In this document: in pieces, positions 34,487-43,898 of the stretch
Numbering within the stretch: position 1 is the first letter of the stretch
Layout: every line of letters starts with the position of its first letter
Assembly (NCBI RefSeq): GCF_030690045.1
Contig: NZ_JAUYHK010000019.1
Coordinates: 1 to 64,000 of the forward strand
Length of the DNA: 64,000 bases
Direction of reading: 5' to 3'
From: Thalassospira sp.
GTDB lineage: Bacteria > Pseudomonadota > Alphaproteobacteria > Rhodospirillales > Thalassospiraceae
Position numbers and translations under genes: made by a program
The notes under the pieces: model-generated
What the model was told of the DNA's origin: nothing
The model's database searches: none
What the model saw: only the letters and a program-made list of their open reading frames with translations

Positions 34487-36024
34487 CAGCCAAGGGGGCG
34501 ATTGCCGCCGGACATCCGGTTACCGCACAGGCCGCCGCCGATATTCTGGCGGCGGGCGGCAATGCCTTTGACGCGGTGATTGCCGCCTTGTGGGCGGCGA
34601 CAGTGGCCGAACCGGTTCTGGCATCCCTGGGTGGGGGCGGGTTTTTGATGGCGCGTCCGGCCGGGCAGCCGCCACGTCTTTATGATTTTTTTGCCGAAAC
34701 GCCGCTGGCCAAAAAACCGGCAGAGGTTCTGGAATTTTCCAGTTGCATGGCAACATTTTCGGGCGGGGTAACACAGGAATTTCACGGTGGTTATGGTGCG
34801 GTGGCAACACCGGGCATGGTGGCGGGGATGTTTGCCATTCATCGCGATCTGGGCCGGATGCCAATGTTCGATCTGGCACAACCGGCCATTCTGGCGGCAC
34901 GGCACGGTGTTACGATTGATGCCTTCCAGGCCTATGTAATGACAATCATTCAGCCGCTTTTGGCCTTGTCGGACGAAAGCCGGGCGGCATTCGGTGCGCC
35001 GGGTAAACAGGACAAAGACAGTTTTTCAACCCTTGCCGAAGGGGTGCTGCATCAACAGCCGCAACTGGCCGAAACGATCACTGTTTTGGCGCAATCGGGT
35101 GCGGACGGGTTTTATCATGGTGATATCGGCAAGGAACTGGTCCATGCCTGCCGCGAACAGGGCGGCTATCTGACGGCCGATGATCTGGCGGCCTATCGGG
35201 TTTTGGTCCGCGATCCGGTTCTGGTGGCAGGACGGAGCGGGCGGTTTGTGTTGAATGCGCCGCCTGCGGCGGGCGGCGTTCTGGTAGGGTTCGGCCTGAA
35301 ACTGGCGCGTGAAATGGATATTGGCGATTTTGGCAGTCTGCGCCATATCGACCGTCTGTCGCAAATCCTTGATGCCACCGGTATTGTCCGGCAGCAATAT
35401 GGGGCCAGCCCGACAATCCTGTCCGATGATGTGTGCGAATCCTGGCGCAGCCTGATTGGCGAACGCCCGCTCAGTCAGGATGGCACCACCCATATTTCGG
35501 TGGTCGATCATGACGGCAATCTGGCTGCGGCAACGGTTTCCAACGGGTCCACATCGGGCCGCATGATTCCCGGTACGGGGATTATGCTCAATAACATGTT
35601 GGGCGAACAAGATTTGTCGCCGCAAGGCTTCCATAACTGGCCTTGTGGTGTGCGCATGAGTTCGATGATGTCACCGTCGCTGTATCTGGCATCCGATGGC
35701 CGGGCGGTGGCGCTGGGATCGGGCGGGTCGAACCGCATTCGATCCACCATGTTGCAGGTTTTGCTTAATCTGGATGTGTTTGGCATGTCCCTTGAAGATG
35801 CGATTGCCGCCCCACGTATTCATGCCGAAGGCGGGATATTGTCGATTGAACCGGGGTTTGATCAGGCAATTCTGGATCGGGTGACAATGGAAAACCAGCA
35901 GCGCTGGCAGGAAACCGACATGTTCTTTGGTGGGGTGCATGCGGCGATGGTGTCTGATGGCCGCAAATCGTTCGGTGCGGCGGGGGATTCCCGGCGTAAT
36001 GGCTGTCACATGATTGTCGGTTAA
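34483..36024 (+). CDS. Gamma-glutamyltransferase family protein
   Basis: 513-residue Ntn hydrolase of the GGT family, which cleaves gamma-glutamyl bonds (glutathione and analogues). N-terminal AAGHPVTAQAAADILAAGGNAFDAVIAALWA is characteristic. The autoprocessing and catalytic Thr lies in DGTTHISVVDHDGN (about 330), and the GSGGSNRIRSTMLQ oxyanion region follows. It lacks a signal peptide, so a cytoplasmic location or another export route is likely, unlike E. coli Ggt. A gshA gene lies about 23 kb downstream. The start overlaps the M23 gene. Confidence 0.88.
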   Translation: MTAKGAIAAGHPVTAQAAADILAAGGNAFDAVIAALWAATVAEPVLASLGGGGFLMARPAGQPPRLYDFFAETPLAKKPAEVLEFSSCMATFSGGVTQEFHGGYGAVATPGMVAGMFAIHRDLGRMPMFDLAQPAILAARHGVTIDAFQAYVMTIIQPLLALSDESRAAFGAPGKQDKDSFSTLAEGVLHQQPQLAETITVLAQSGADGFYHGDIGKELVHACREQGGYLTADDLAAYRVLVRDPVLVAGRSGRFVLNAPPAAGGVLVGFGLKLAREMDIGDFGSLRHIDRLSQILDATGIVRQQYGASPTILSDDVCESWRSLIGERPLSQDGTTHISVVDHDGNLAAATVSNGSTSGRMIPGTGIMLNNMLGEQDLSPQGFHNWPCGVRMSSMMSPSLYLASDGRAVALGSGGSNRIRSTMLQVLLNLDVFGMSLEDAIAAPRIHAEGGILSIEPGFDQAILDRVTMENQQRWQETDMFFGGVHAAMVSDGRKSFGAAGDSRRNGCHMIVG

Positions 36025-36034
36025 AAATTCCGGT

Positions 36035-36523
36035 TTATTCGACGTTACGGTCAATCGCACCAATATCAAGCAATGGGGCCGCGTCAATTTTTTCGGCATC
36101 CATCATCGCGGCCACCCGTTGTAGCGATGACAGGATTTGTGTTTTTTCCCAATTCGGCAGGCCGTCAAACTGGCGGATGAATTCTTCGTGCAACAAGGTG
36201 GGCGCACTTGCCAGAATCGTCCGCCCGGCATCGGTCAGAACCGTATTGACCACCCGTTTGTCGCTTGTACTGCGGCGGCGTTCGGCAAGGCCGCGTTCCT
36301 CAAGGCGATTAAGGATGATGGTCACCGTCGCCTGACTAAGCGACACATGATCGGAAATGCGCCGCACCGTAACATTCGACAATCCGTCAATGGCGCGTAA
36401 CACCATGACTTGCGGAATGGTCAGGCCGCAGGCCTTCATCATGCGTTTGGAATGCAGGTCGGTGGCGCGAATGATCTGGCGCAAGGTTACCAATACGTCC
36501 TGCCAGTAAGGCTGTTGTTCCAT
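36035..36523 (-). CDS. MarR-family transcriptional regulator
   Basis: 162 residues. The winged-helix core reads GLTIPQVMVLRAIDGLSNVTVRRISDHVSLSQATVTIILNRLEERGLAERR, with the wing RSTSDKRVVNTVLTDAG, all MarR hallmarks. Flanking helices form the dimer interface. The target is unknown. It is followed at its 3' side by the convergent GGT gene. The next gene upstream on the same strand is a small membrane protein of unknown function, 17 nt away, perhaps in the same operon. Confidence 0.88.
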   Translation of the reverse strand: MEQQPYWQDVLVTLRQIIRATDLHSKRMMKACGLTIPQVMVLRAIDGLSNVTVRRISDHVSLSQATVTIILNRLEERGLAERRRSTSDKRVVNTVLTDAGRTILASAPTLLHEEFIRQFDGLPNWEKTQILSSLQRVAAMMDAEKIDAAPLLDIGAIDRNVE

Positions 36524-36540
36524 ATCCGTCCGGTTCCCGA

Positions 36541-37137
36541 TTATCGGCGCAATGCCCGTGTGGCGATGAAAATCATGGCAAAAATAACCAGCAATGCCAG
36601 TGCGATCCCGCCAATCATAATGGCCTGCTGGGTCCGCAGGTCCCGCTGCGGCTGTTGCCCGACATACACCACGGTCATGCGGCGCAGGCGATCCATGTCG
36701 GCGGTGATATCGTCTTCTTCGGGCATGAAAAGCGACGCTCCGGCCTTTGATAACAAATCGTTGGTCCGGTTCATGCGCGTCACATACAGAACATAGCGTT
36801 CCTCGGTCGCGGCCAGATCGTTTAACGGATTTTGCGTGTTGTCGGGGCGGGAGATGCTGATTTCAACGTCCAGCAAACCAGGTTCTTCAGCATTGACGCA
36901 ATCGGCAAGGGATTTTAGATCGCCATTGCACTCAATTTCGCGCCCCCTGGTTCGGGTCATTGCCTTGCGCAAATGGGCACGCAATTCGGCATCCAGTTCG
37001 GCAATCTTCAGTCGCAATTCACCGGCATCGTCCCGGATTGTTTCATAATCTGCGGCCAATCCCGTTGCCGGGACGATGGCCATCAGCACGAGCCCGGCAA
37101 GCATGATGAAACGGCAGATGGCAAGGGAACGACACAA
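36541..37137 (-). CDS. Exported, C-terminally anchored membrane protein of unknown function
   Basis: About 198 residues. A signal peptide (FIMLAGLVLMAIVPATGLA) is followed by a helical, probably coiled segment (ETIRDDAGELRLKIAELDAELRAHL), a small Cys pair (ECNGDLKSLADC), and a C-terminal TM helix (AIMIGGIALALLVIFAMIFI) with a basic end. It is probably periplasmic, anchored in the inner membrane. TTG 37137 was chosen for the AAGGA 9 nt upstream. GTG 37170 is an alternative with no good Shine-Dalgarno sequence. I do not recognise the family. It lies between marR and the lpxL-like gene. Confidence 0.65.
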   Translation of the reverse strand: MCRSLAICRFIMLAGLVLMAIVPATGLAADYETIRDDAGELRLKIAELDAELRAHLRKAMTRTRGREIECNGDLKSLADCVNAEEPGLLDVEISISRPDNTQNPLNDLAATEERYVLYVTRMNRTNDLLSKAGASLFMPEEDDITADMDRLRRMTVVYVGQQPQRDLRTQQAIMIGGIALALLVIFAMIFIATRALRR

Positions 37138-37203
37138 AGACAGATATCCTTTTTCGCCAGAAAGGCCCACCGTTCAGTAAACGCCAACAGCGTTTCTTTT
37201 CGA

Positions 37204-38103
37204 TTAATTCGGCCAGCGTTTATGCAGCCACAGCCATTGTGCCGGGCGTTCGCGAATCCAGTTTTCCAGCCTCTGATTGACCATCGTCATGATGGTCAGG
37301 ATGTCATCATGACGGTTTTCGGTCTGTGGCAGGACAAGCGGCGGTTCAATGGTCATGCGAAATTGCGTGCCCTTGATACGTTCGACGCGCACCGGCACCA
37401 CCGGACAGTCATATTTGATGGCAAATTGCGCCAATGCCGGGGCGGTCATGGCATCGCGGCCAAAAAACGGCACGGCAATGCCGTTGGACATTTTCTGATC
37501 AACCAGCATGGCGATATGGCCGCCTTTACGCAAAAATGCCGTCATTTTGCGCGCCCCCGGCGCGCCCTTGGGTACCATTTCCCCCTTGAATGCCTTGCGT
37601 GCCTTGACGAAAAGCTGATCGACCCACGGATTGTCGGGGGCGCGATAAACCGCCATCATCGGCAGATCAAGGATGCGGGCGATCAGCATGCTGATTTCCC
37701 AATTGGCAAGGTGACCGGTAAAGAAAATTCCGGCCTTGCCATCCTCTTTCAAAGCCATGCCATGTTCCAGCCCGACAATCTCAAGATGCGGCCCCGGACA
37801 GGCAATATTGCGGACATGCGGAATTTCGGCGGCACTGCGGCCCAGATTTTCCCACATATCGCGCATGATCATCTCGATCTCGGCGGCGGATTTTTCCGGA
37901 AAGGCCCGGATCAGGTTGTTCCGCGCCTTTTTACTTTGACCCAGACGGGGGCCAATCATGCGGGCCATTGCCCCGCCCAGACCCGATGCCGCATCAAGTG
38001 GCAAGATGCGAAACAGCCCATAGGCGCAATAAGCCGCCAGCCCCTGCAAGGGATGGGAAACATATTTTTGCAGTTTTATGCGAAAGATACTGCGTTCAGC
38101 CAT
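37204..38103 (-). CDS. Lipid A biosynthesis acyltransferase (LpxL/HtrB family)
   Basis: 299 residues. An N-terminal hydrophobic segment (about 15-35) precedes the acyltransferase core with TGHLANWE (HxxxxE catalytic motif), VYRAPDNPWVD, GGHIAMLVDQK and VPFFGR. The family adds secondary acyl chains to Kdo2-lipid IVA. The protein's start overlaps the lpxK stop by 8 nt, and it is the last gene of the run msbA-DUF374-waaA-lpxK, which fits late lipid A assembly. Whether it is the lauroyl- or another acyl-specific enzyme is unknown. Confidence 0.9.
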   Translation of the reverse strand: MAERSIFRIKLQKYVSHPLQGLAAYCAYGLFRILPLDAASGLGGAMARMIGPRLGQSKKARNNLIRAFPEKSAAEIEMIMRDMWENLGRSAAEIPHVRNIACPGPHLEIVGLEHGMALKEDGKAGIFFTGHLANWEISMLIARILDLPMMAVYRAPDNPWVDQLFVKARKAFKGEMVPKGAPGARKMTAFLRKGGHIAMLVDQKMSNGIAVPFFGRDAMTAPALAQFAIKYDCPVVPVRVERIKGTQFRMTIEPPLVLPQTENRHDDILTIMTMVNQRLENWIRERPAQWLWLHKRWPN

Positions 38104-39067
38104 GCGTGATTACCGTTTCCATCAAATGCAAAACCGCGGCGCGATCCTGAAATTCAAGACGGACGCGCAACGGGCTTATGCCGTGCCGGTCCGCAACAGG
38201 CAAGCGCATGAAATCTTTTTCCGTCGTCACCAGTATCGCCCTTTGGCTATCTGCATCATGGCGCAATTGCGTCAGTTCGGATGAACTGAAAACATGATGG
38301 TCTGCAAAATCACGCGTGGCAATCATATCGGCCCCGCACGCCCGCAGACTGTCATAAAATTTTGCCGGGCGGCCAATTCCGGCAAAGGCGACAACACGCT
38401 TGCGGGTAAATTCATCGCCATTTTGCGGGGTGATCCTGGCTTTGAAAACCGGCATTTCGGTCGGAAGTTTCGGGCAAAAACCGGTCTGGTCATCCCCGAT
38501 CAGAATAACCGCCCGGACTTTGGCAATACCCTGCTTCAGGGGTTCGCGCATCGGTCCGGCAGGAATCACCTTGCCATTGCCAATGCCATAGGCCCCGTCA
38601 ATCACCGCAAGACTGCAATCCTTGATCAGGGTCGGATTTTGCAAACCATCATCCAGCAAAATCACCCCGGCCCCGGCATCCCGCGCTGCTTGCGCTCCGT
38701 CTGCGCGATTGCGCGCCACCCATGCCGGACCATATTGCGACAGCAATAACGGCTCATCCCCGACATCGGTCGCCGTATCGTGCTTTGGATCAATCCGGTG
38801 CGGGCCGGTTTGGGTCCCGCCATATCCCCGGCTGAGGAAATGGGGATGAATGCCCAGATCGCGCAAAATGTCATAAAGCGCCAGAACGGTCGGTGTTTTT
38901 CCCGCCCCGCCAATGGTGAAATTGCCAACACAAATCACCTTGCCACCGGGATGCCGGGCGGTACTGGTGGCCGTGCGCCAACATGCCCCGGCCCGCCACA
39001 AGAATGACAGGGGCGATAAAAATGTCGCCAACCCGCCATTGGTTTTCCAGAAATCAGGTGCTTGCAT
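38096..39067 (-). CDS. lpxK: Tetraacyldisaccharide 4'-kinase
   Basis: Phosphorylates the 4' position of the lipid A disaccharide at the inner membrane. From ATG 39067 (MQAPDFWKTNGGLATFLSPLS) it is 323 residues. The P-loop is CVGNFTIGGAGKTPTV, followed by FLSRGYGG and DVGDEPLLLSQY, then ILLDDGLQNPTL. The longer frame to 39157 enters waaA and is rejected. It overlaps waaA by 14 nt and the lpxL-like gene by 8 nt, showing tight coupling. Confidence 0.95.
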   Translation of the reverse strand: MQAPDFWKTNGGLATFLSPLSFLWRAGACWRTATSTARHPGGKVICVGNFTIGGAGKTPTVLALYDILRDLGIHPHFLSRGYGGTQTGPHRIDPKHDTATDVGDEPLLLSQYGPAWVARNRADGAQAARDAGAGVILLDDGLQNPTLIKDCSLAVIDGAYGIGNGKVIPAGPMREPLKQGIAKVRAVILIGDDQTGFCPKLPTEMPVFKARITPQNGDEFTRKRVVAFAGIGRPAKFYDSLRACGADMIATRDFADHHVFSSSELTQLRHDADSQRAILVTTEKDFMRLPVADRHGISPLRVRLEFQDRAAVLHLMETVITHG

Positions 39068-40340
39068 GACGATGCCCTGCCTGCAAGATCGGGGTGATGG
39101 CGGACATGGTTCGGTCCAGAACCTCGGCCTTGCTGTTGGCATAGGCCAAGGCCGCATCGGCCAGTTTCTGGCGGGTGGCGGTGTCGGTCAGCAACCGGTC
39201 CAGTTGCCGGGCAAGGTCATCGGCATCGCTGACCGGGCGGCAGGCATGGGCGGCAAACAATTCGCGGCTGATATCGTTGAAATTGCTCATATCCGGGCCA
39301 TGCAAAATCGCACAGCCCAGCCGGGCCGGTTCCAGCGGATTTTGCCCGCCTCCGACGGTCAGGGTTTTGCCGATAAAGCAAATCGGGGCCAGCCGGTAAA
39401 ACAGCCCCATTTCGCCCATCGTATCGGCCAGATAAATATCGGTCTTATCTGTCACCATTTGATCCAGGCTGCGCCGGGTCACCCGCAATCCTGTGGTGGC
39501 CAGTCCGGCATGGATGTCGGCCCCGCGCCGGGAATGGCGTGGCACGATGATTGTCAAAAGGCCGGGATGTTTGGCGCGTAATTGCTGATGGACGGTTGCG
39601 GCAATGCGTTCCTCGCCGTCAAAGGTGCTGGACGCCAGCCAGCAGGGTCGGGCACCAATCTGATTGCGCAAGGCCTTCAGGGCGGACGCATCAACCGGCA
39701 GCGGCAAGGCCGCAAATTTCAGATTGCCGACATTTTCGGCATGGGGCGCACCCAGTTGCGCGAACCGGTCAGTTTCTTCGGCACTTTGCGCCAGAATAAT
39801 GTCAAAACAGGCCAGAACCGGGCGGATAAAGGATGAAAACCGCAAATAACTTTTGAAGCTTCCGGCCGAAATCCGGCCATTCAGCAAGATAATGCGGGTT
39901 CCTGCCTTATGCGCACGGGTCAGGATATTGGGCCAGAAATCGCTTTCCAGCCACAGGGCAACATCCGGGTGCCAGTGGTGCAAAAACCGCGCAACACACA
40001 CCTGCCGGTCAATCGGGATGAATTGGTGAATGACGCCATCGGGCAGGCGGTCCTGCATCAATTGCGCCGATGTCACCGTTCCGGTCGTGACCAGAATGGC
40101 ATAATCGGGGAAATCGCGCCGGATGCGGTCAATCAGTGGCAGGGCGGCAAGGGATTCACCAACACTGGCCCCGTGAATCCACACAAGCCGTCCCTGCGGG
40201 CGCAAGGCACTGGCATGGCCGAAACGCTCGCCAATCCGGCCGGGGTCTTCCTTGCCGCGATTTTTGCGGCGATGCAGGTAAAGATTGACCAGCGGCCCCA
40301 GCAGCCGTGTCGCCATGCGATAGGCATAAAACAGGCTCAT
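39054..40340 (-). CDS. waaA: 3-deoxy-D-manno-octulosonic acid transferase (Kdo transferase)
   Basis: 428-residue GT30 glycosyltransferase adding Kdo to lipid IVA. N-terminal MSLFYAYRMATRLLGPLVNL is the membrane anchor. The donor and acceptor domain carries WIHGASVGESLAALPLI (with the catalytic-base Glu in GASVGE), VTTGTVTSAQL, WLESDFWPN and, in the C-terminal domain, DTMGEMGLFYRLAPICFIGKT and GGGQNPLEPA. It overlaps the DUF374 gene by 4 nt upstream and lpxK downstream. One or two Kdo transfers cannot be told from sequence. Confidence 0.95.
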   Translation of the reverse strand: MSLFYAYRMATRLLGPLVNLYLHRRKNRGKEDPGRIGERFGHASALRPQGRLVWIHGASVGESLAALPLIDRIRRDFPDYAILVTTGTVTSAQLMQDRLPDGVIHQFIPIDRQVCVARFLHHWHPDVALWLESDFWPNILTRAHKAGTRIILLNGRISAGSFKSYLRFSSFIRPVLACFDIILAQSAEETDRFAQLGAPHAENVGNLKFAALPLPVDASALKALRNQIGARPCWLASSTFDGEERIAATVHQQLRAKHPGLLTIIVPRHSRRGADIHAGLATTGLRVTRRSLDQMVTDKTDIYLADTMGEMGLFYRLAPICFIGKTLTVGGGQNPLEPARLGCAILHGPDMSNFNDISRELFAAHACRPVSDADDLARQLDRLLTDTATRQKLADAALAYANSKAEVLDRTMSAITPILQAGHRHAST

Positions 40341-41110
40341 ATCCCGCCATCCGTGCCTGTTGCGCCGGCTGTTTGGGCGGAACGTTTCTGTTTGGGTTTT
40401 TCATCGGGGCTGGCCGGATCAATGATGGGCATACCCAGTTCCCGGTCGCCCTTCTGCCCCAATTGAGTCAGGGCATTTTCAATTTCCTGCCGCTTGGCTT
40501 CCAGCCCGGCATCGTCAAGGCCGCGATCGACATAAATCGGATCGCCCCACAAAAAGACGCCGCGTGAAAATGGAAACGGCAAAATAAACCGGTCCCAGCT
40601 TTTAAACACCTTGCGCCGGGATACGGCATAGCTCAGCGGTATAACGGGCGCCCCCGACATCCGGGCGGCCTGCACCACCCCGTCGGATGCCCGCATGCGC
40701 GGCCCGCGCGGGCCATCGGGGGTAAAGCCGATCACATCGCCGGATTTCAGGGCCTTCAGCATACTGCGCAGGGCCGCCGACCCGCCTTTGCCGGTCGAAC
40801 CGGCAATGCTGTCGATGTCGAAATGTTTGACGGTACGCGAAATGATTTCGCCGTCGCGATGGGCGGAAATCAGCATGTAAAATTTGCGACCCTTGCGGAT
40901 ATCCATCCACGGAAAGGGCATCATCAATAATCGTTGATGCCAGAAGGCCAGAATGAATGGGCGACCGCTTGCCAGAATGTCAGACGGGATATGCGCGCCG
41001 CGTGTTTCCCAGCGCCCGGTGATGCGCACAAAACGCATATATCCCGACGCCAGCCAGCACAGGCCGTTGCGCAGTTCACTGCTTTTGAGAAACCGTTTGT
41101 ACCACCGCAA
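40337..41110 (-). CDS. DUF374 / lysophospholipid acyltransferase-like protein
   Basis: 257 residues. The core is PFILAFWHQRLLMMPF (H near the usual HxxxxD region), then MLISAHRDGEIISRTVKHFD, DVIGFTPDGPRGPRM and APVIPLSYAVSRRKVFKSWDRF, matching the DUF374 family related to LPLAT acyltransferases. The FTPDGPRGP motif is the most diagnostic. It probably acts in lipid A or phospholipid acylation, judging from its place between msbA and waaA. TTG 41110 is the start (5 nt after the msbA stop). The C-terminal 40 residues are polar and may be disordered. Confidence 0.85.
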   Translation of the reverse strand: MRWYKRFLKSSELRNGLCWLASGYMRFVRITGRWETRGAHIPSDILASGRPFILAFWHQRLLMMPFPWMDIRKGRKFYMLISAHRDGEIISRTVKHFDIDSIAGSTGKGGSAALRSMLKALKSGDVIGFTPDGPRGPRMRASDGVVQAARMSGAPVIPLSYAVSRRKVFKSWDRFILPFPFSRGVFLWGDPIYVDRGLDDAGLEAKRQEIENALTQLGQKGDRELGMPIIDPASPDEKPKQKRSAQTAGATGTDGGI

Positions 41111-41115
41111 ATCTG

Positions 41116-42924
41116 TCAGCCCCGGATATCGGTTGCATCCGTAATGTATGAATTTTGTTCCGAGAATTGCAAATTATAGAGATTGGCATAAGCCCCTCCA
41201 AGGGCGAGCAATTCATCGTGGCGACCTTCCTCGATCACCCGGCCATTGTGAATGACACAAATCTTGTCGGCATCAATAATCGTCGAAAGGCGATGCGCAA
41301 TCACCAATGTCGTGCGGTTTTTCATCAATTCGGCAAGGGCGGTCTGGATATGGCGTTCAGATTCGGTATCAAGCGCCGATGTTGCTTCATCCAGCAACAG
41401 GATCGGGGCGTTTTTCAAAATCGCCCTTGCAATGGCAATGCGTTGACGCTGCCCACCTGACAATTTGACACCATGTTCACCCACTACCGTGTCATAACCA
41501 TGTTCCAGCAGGCCGATAAAATCATGGGCGGCGGCATTGCGGGCCGCTTCCTCGATCTCGGCATCGGTCGCTCCGGCGCGGCCATAGGCGATATTGGCCC
41601 GCACCGTATCGTCAAACAGGCTGATTTCCTGGCTGACAAGGGCGGTGGCGTGACGAAGGCTTTCCTGCGTGACATCGGCAATATTCTGGCCGTCAATTTC
41701 AATGCGTCCGGCATCAATATCATAAAAACGCGGAATCAAATTCAGGATCGTCGATTTCCCGGCCCCAGATGGCCCGACAAGGGCAACCGTCTGCCCGGCC
41801 TTGATATCAATTGTGATATCGTGCAGGGCGGTAATTTCGGGATTATAGGAAAAACCGACATGATCAAAGCGGATGGCGCCACCCTGAATTTTCAAAGGCT
41901 TGGCATCGGGCTTGTCGGTAATTTCCGGTTCAATATCCAGAATGGTAAAGACGCGCTGCGATGCGGCCAGACCGGCCTGTAAATTCATATTGATATTGGC
42001 AAGACGCTTGACCGGCTCGTAGGCCAGCAAAAGGGCCGTAATAAAGGAAAAGAAACTGCCCGGATCACTCGCACCATCAATCACCCGGCTTCCGCCATAG
42101 ATGATGATTGTCGTGATGGCCAAACCGCCCAGCGTTTCCATGATGGGGGATGAACGCGCACTGACGGTTTGTGCCTTGAAGCTGAGACTGAAAACAGTCT
42201 CAACGAGTTTTTCCATACGGGAACATTCGTATGGCTCCATGCCATAGGCTTTTACGTGTCGCACCCCCTGAAATGTCTGTTCCAGCAGGGTGGCAAATTC
42301 ACCAATCTGTTCCTGTGTATTGGCCGACACCTTGCGCATGCGTTTGCCCAAACGGGCAATCGGCAAAATGGCCGCCGGAAAGACCGTGAATGCGATGATG
42401 GCCAGTTGCCATTCCTGATAAAACATGACGCCGATCAGAACGAGGGCGGTCAGAAGATCCTTGCCAAAACCGGTCAGGGCCACAGAAACAGCCGCCCGCA
42501 TCGAAGTAATGTCGCTGGTAAATCGCGTGATCAGCTTTCCGGTGTTTGTGCCGTGAAAGAAACCAATATCAAGACGGATGACATGGGCATAAAGTTTGTT
42601 CTGAATGTCGGCAAGAATACGATCGCCCACATAACTCATCAAAACCGATTGCCCGTAATTGGCAAAGCCTTTCAAGGCAAAGGCGGCAAGAACGGCAATC
42701 CCGACGGGGATCAGCATTTCCCGGTTTTGTTTGACAAAGACCTCGTTAATGACGGGGTCCATCAGATAGGCATATCCCCCCGTTGCCGCCGCTGTCAGAG
42801 CCATGCAAATCAGGGCGAGAACAATCTTGCCGAAATAGGGCACCACTGCATCTTGCACAATGCGTTTGACCATGGGCCATGTGGCCCAGTGTTCGGATGT
42901 ATGGTCGATATTCTGTCTGGACAA
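41116..42924 (-). CDS. msbA: Lipid A export ABC transporter MsbA-type
   Basis: 602-residue half-transporter: six TM helices (about 25-315) and an ATP-binding domain (Walker A VGPSGAGKST, Q-loop, signature KLSGGQRQRIAIARAI, Walker B ILLLDEATSALD, and VIAHRLSTI switch His). The family flips lipid A or related glycolipids across the inner membrane. Being first in the waaA-lpxK-lpxL run supports a lipid A role. TTG 42924 has GGAAG 7 nt upstream. Its 5' end is only 170 bp from the divergent kinase-like gene. Confidence 0.93.
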   Translation of the reverse strand: MSRQNIDHTSEHWATWPMVKRIVQDAVVPYFGKIVLALICMALTAAATGGYAYLMDPVINEVFVKQNREMLIPVGIAVLAAFALKGFANYGQSVLMSYVGDRILADIQNKLYAHVIRLDIGFFHGTNTGKLITRFTSDITSMRAAVSVALTGFGKDLLTALVLIGVMFYQEWQLAIIAFTVFPAAILPIARLGKRMRKVSANTQEQIGEFATLLEQTFQGVRHVKAYGMEPYECSRMEKLVETVFSLSFKAQTVSARSSPIMETLGGLAITTIIIYGGSRVIDGASDPGSFFSFITALLLAYEPVKRLANINMNLQAGLAASQRVFTILDIEPEITDKPDAKPLKIQGGAIRFDHVGFSYNPEITALHDITIDIKAGQTVALVGPSGAGKSTILNLIPRFYDIDAGRIEIDGQNIADVTQESLRHATALVSQEISLFDDTVRANIAYGRAGATDAEIEEAARNAAAHDFIGLLEHGYDTVVGEHGVKLSGGQRQRIAIARAILKNAPILLLDEATSALDTESERHIQTALAELMKNRTTLVIAHRLSTIIDADKICVIHNGRVIEEGRHDELLALGGAYANLYNLQFSEQNSYITDATDIRG

Positions 42925-43094
42925 GGAACGGCTTCCGATATGGTTGCGATCAGGCAGGGCAGATATGCCAGATTGTCTGGCAGTTTGCTAGCATGGTCGC
43001 CCTGATACAGCAAGTCAGACGCGCCAGAGACGTTGACATCATTGTCGCCAAATCTCTACAAGCAACCGGTAAAGGGACCGGGGAAATTTCATCC

Positions 43095-43898
43095 ATGACC
43101 GCAGAATTGCGCCAGCTTGTCGAAGATACGATTGCCAGGGGGGTCGGCGCACGGGTATTTCCGTTGCGCTGGCAGGGGCAGCGTGTCTGGGTCAAACAGG
43201 CGGTACCCAACAAGGTCAAAGGATGGCACCGGCTGCAACGCCTGATCGCGACCCTGACCGGCCTTCCGATGTTGCGCCCCACCGTGTCACCCGGCGGTGC
43301 CGCCGGATTGCAGTCCGAAGGGCGTGTCTTGGGCAGTCTTGCTTTGGCCGGGGTGCCGGTGCCGGATGTTATCCTGCAAACCGATGTTTGGCTGGTGATG
43401 GGCGATAATGGTGCGATCTTGCAAAATGTGATCGAGGATGCGGTGCGCGATGGCGACGAGGCGCTTGTCACCGGCCTGATCGAACGGGCAGCGCAGGCAT
43501 TGGCCGGGTTGCATGCAAGGGCGGCGGCACATGGCGCACCTTTGCTTCGCAACATCACGCTACGCGATGCTGGCGATATCGGCTTTATCGATTTTGAAGA
43601 AGACCCCAATGCGCGTATGCCGTTGCCCGATGCACAGGCACGGGATGTCTTGCTGTTTTTGTTTTCGATCCAGCGCGGGTTTAAACGCCGTGCCGATCTG
43701 GTGCGTGCCGGATGGCAGGCCTATCTGACCGCCGCAGGACGCGATGCGCCACAACTCAAACCGGTTGGCAAAGTGGTCCGGTTTCTGGGCCCGGTTTATT
43801 GGCTGTTGCGGCCTTTTCGGCGCTGGCTGGGGACGGATGCCCTGAATGGCATGCTGGCCTATCGCATCCTGCATCATGGCATCCGTCGCCAATCCTGA
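43095..43898 (+). CDS. Kinase-fold protein of unknown substrate, noncanonical catalytic loop
   Basis: 267 residues of the protein-kinase-like superfamily, recalling LPS (Kdo/heptose) kinases and RIO/APH types. VWVKQ holds the beta3 Lys, GLQSEGRVLG the helix-C Glu, and GFIDFEEDP the metal-binding Asp. The catalytic loop reads HGAPLLRNI instead of HGDxxxxN, so the general-base Asp is Ala. The gene is divergent from msbA, which suggests an envelope role such as modifying lipid A or Kdo (inference). ATG 43095 (MTAELRQL) was chosen (GGGGAAA upstream). Earlier in-frame starts overlap msbA. Confidence 0.65.
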   Translation: MTAELRQLVEDTIARGVGARVFPLRWQGQRVWVKQAVPNKVKGWHRLQRLIATLTGLPMLRPTVSPGGAAGLQSEGRVLGSLALAGVPVPDVILQTDVWLVMGDNGAILQNVIEDAVRDGDEALVTGLIERAAQALAGLHARAAAHGAPLLRNITLRDAGDIGFIDFEEDPNARMPLPDAQARDVLLFLFSIQRGFKRRADLVRAGWQAYLTAAGRDAPQLKPVGKVVRFLGPVYWLLRPFRRWLGTDALNGMLAYRILHHGIRRQS

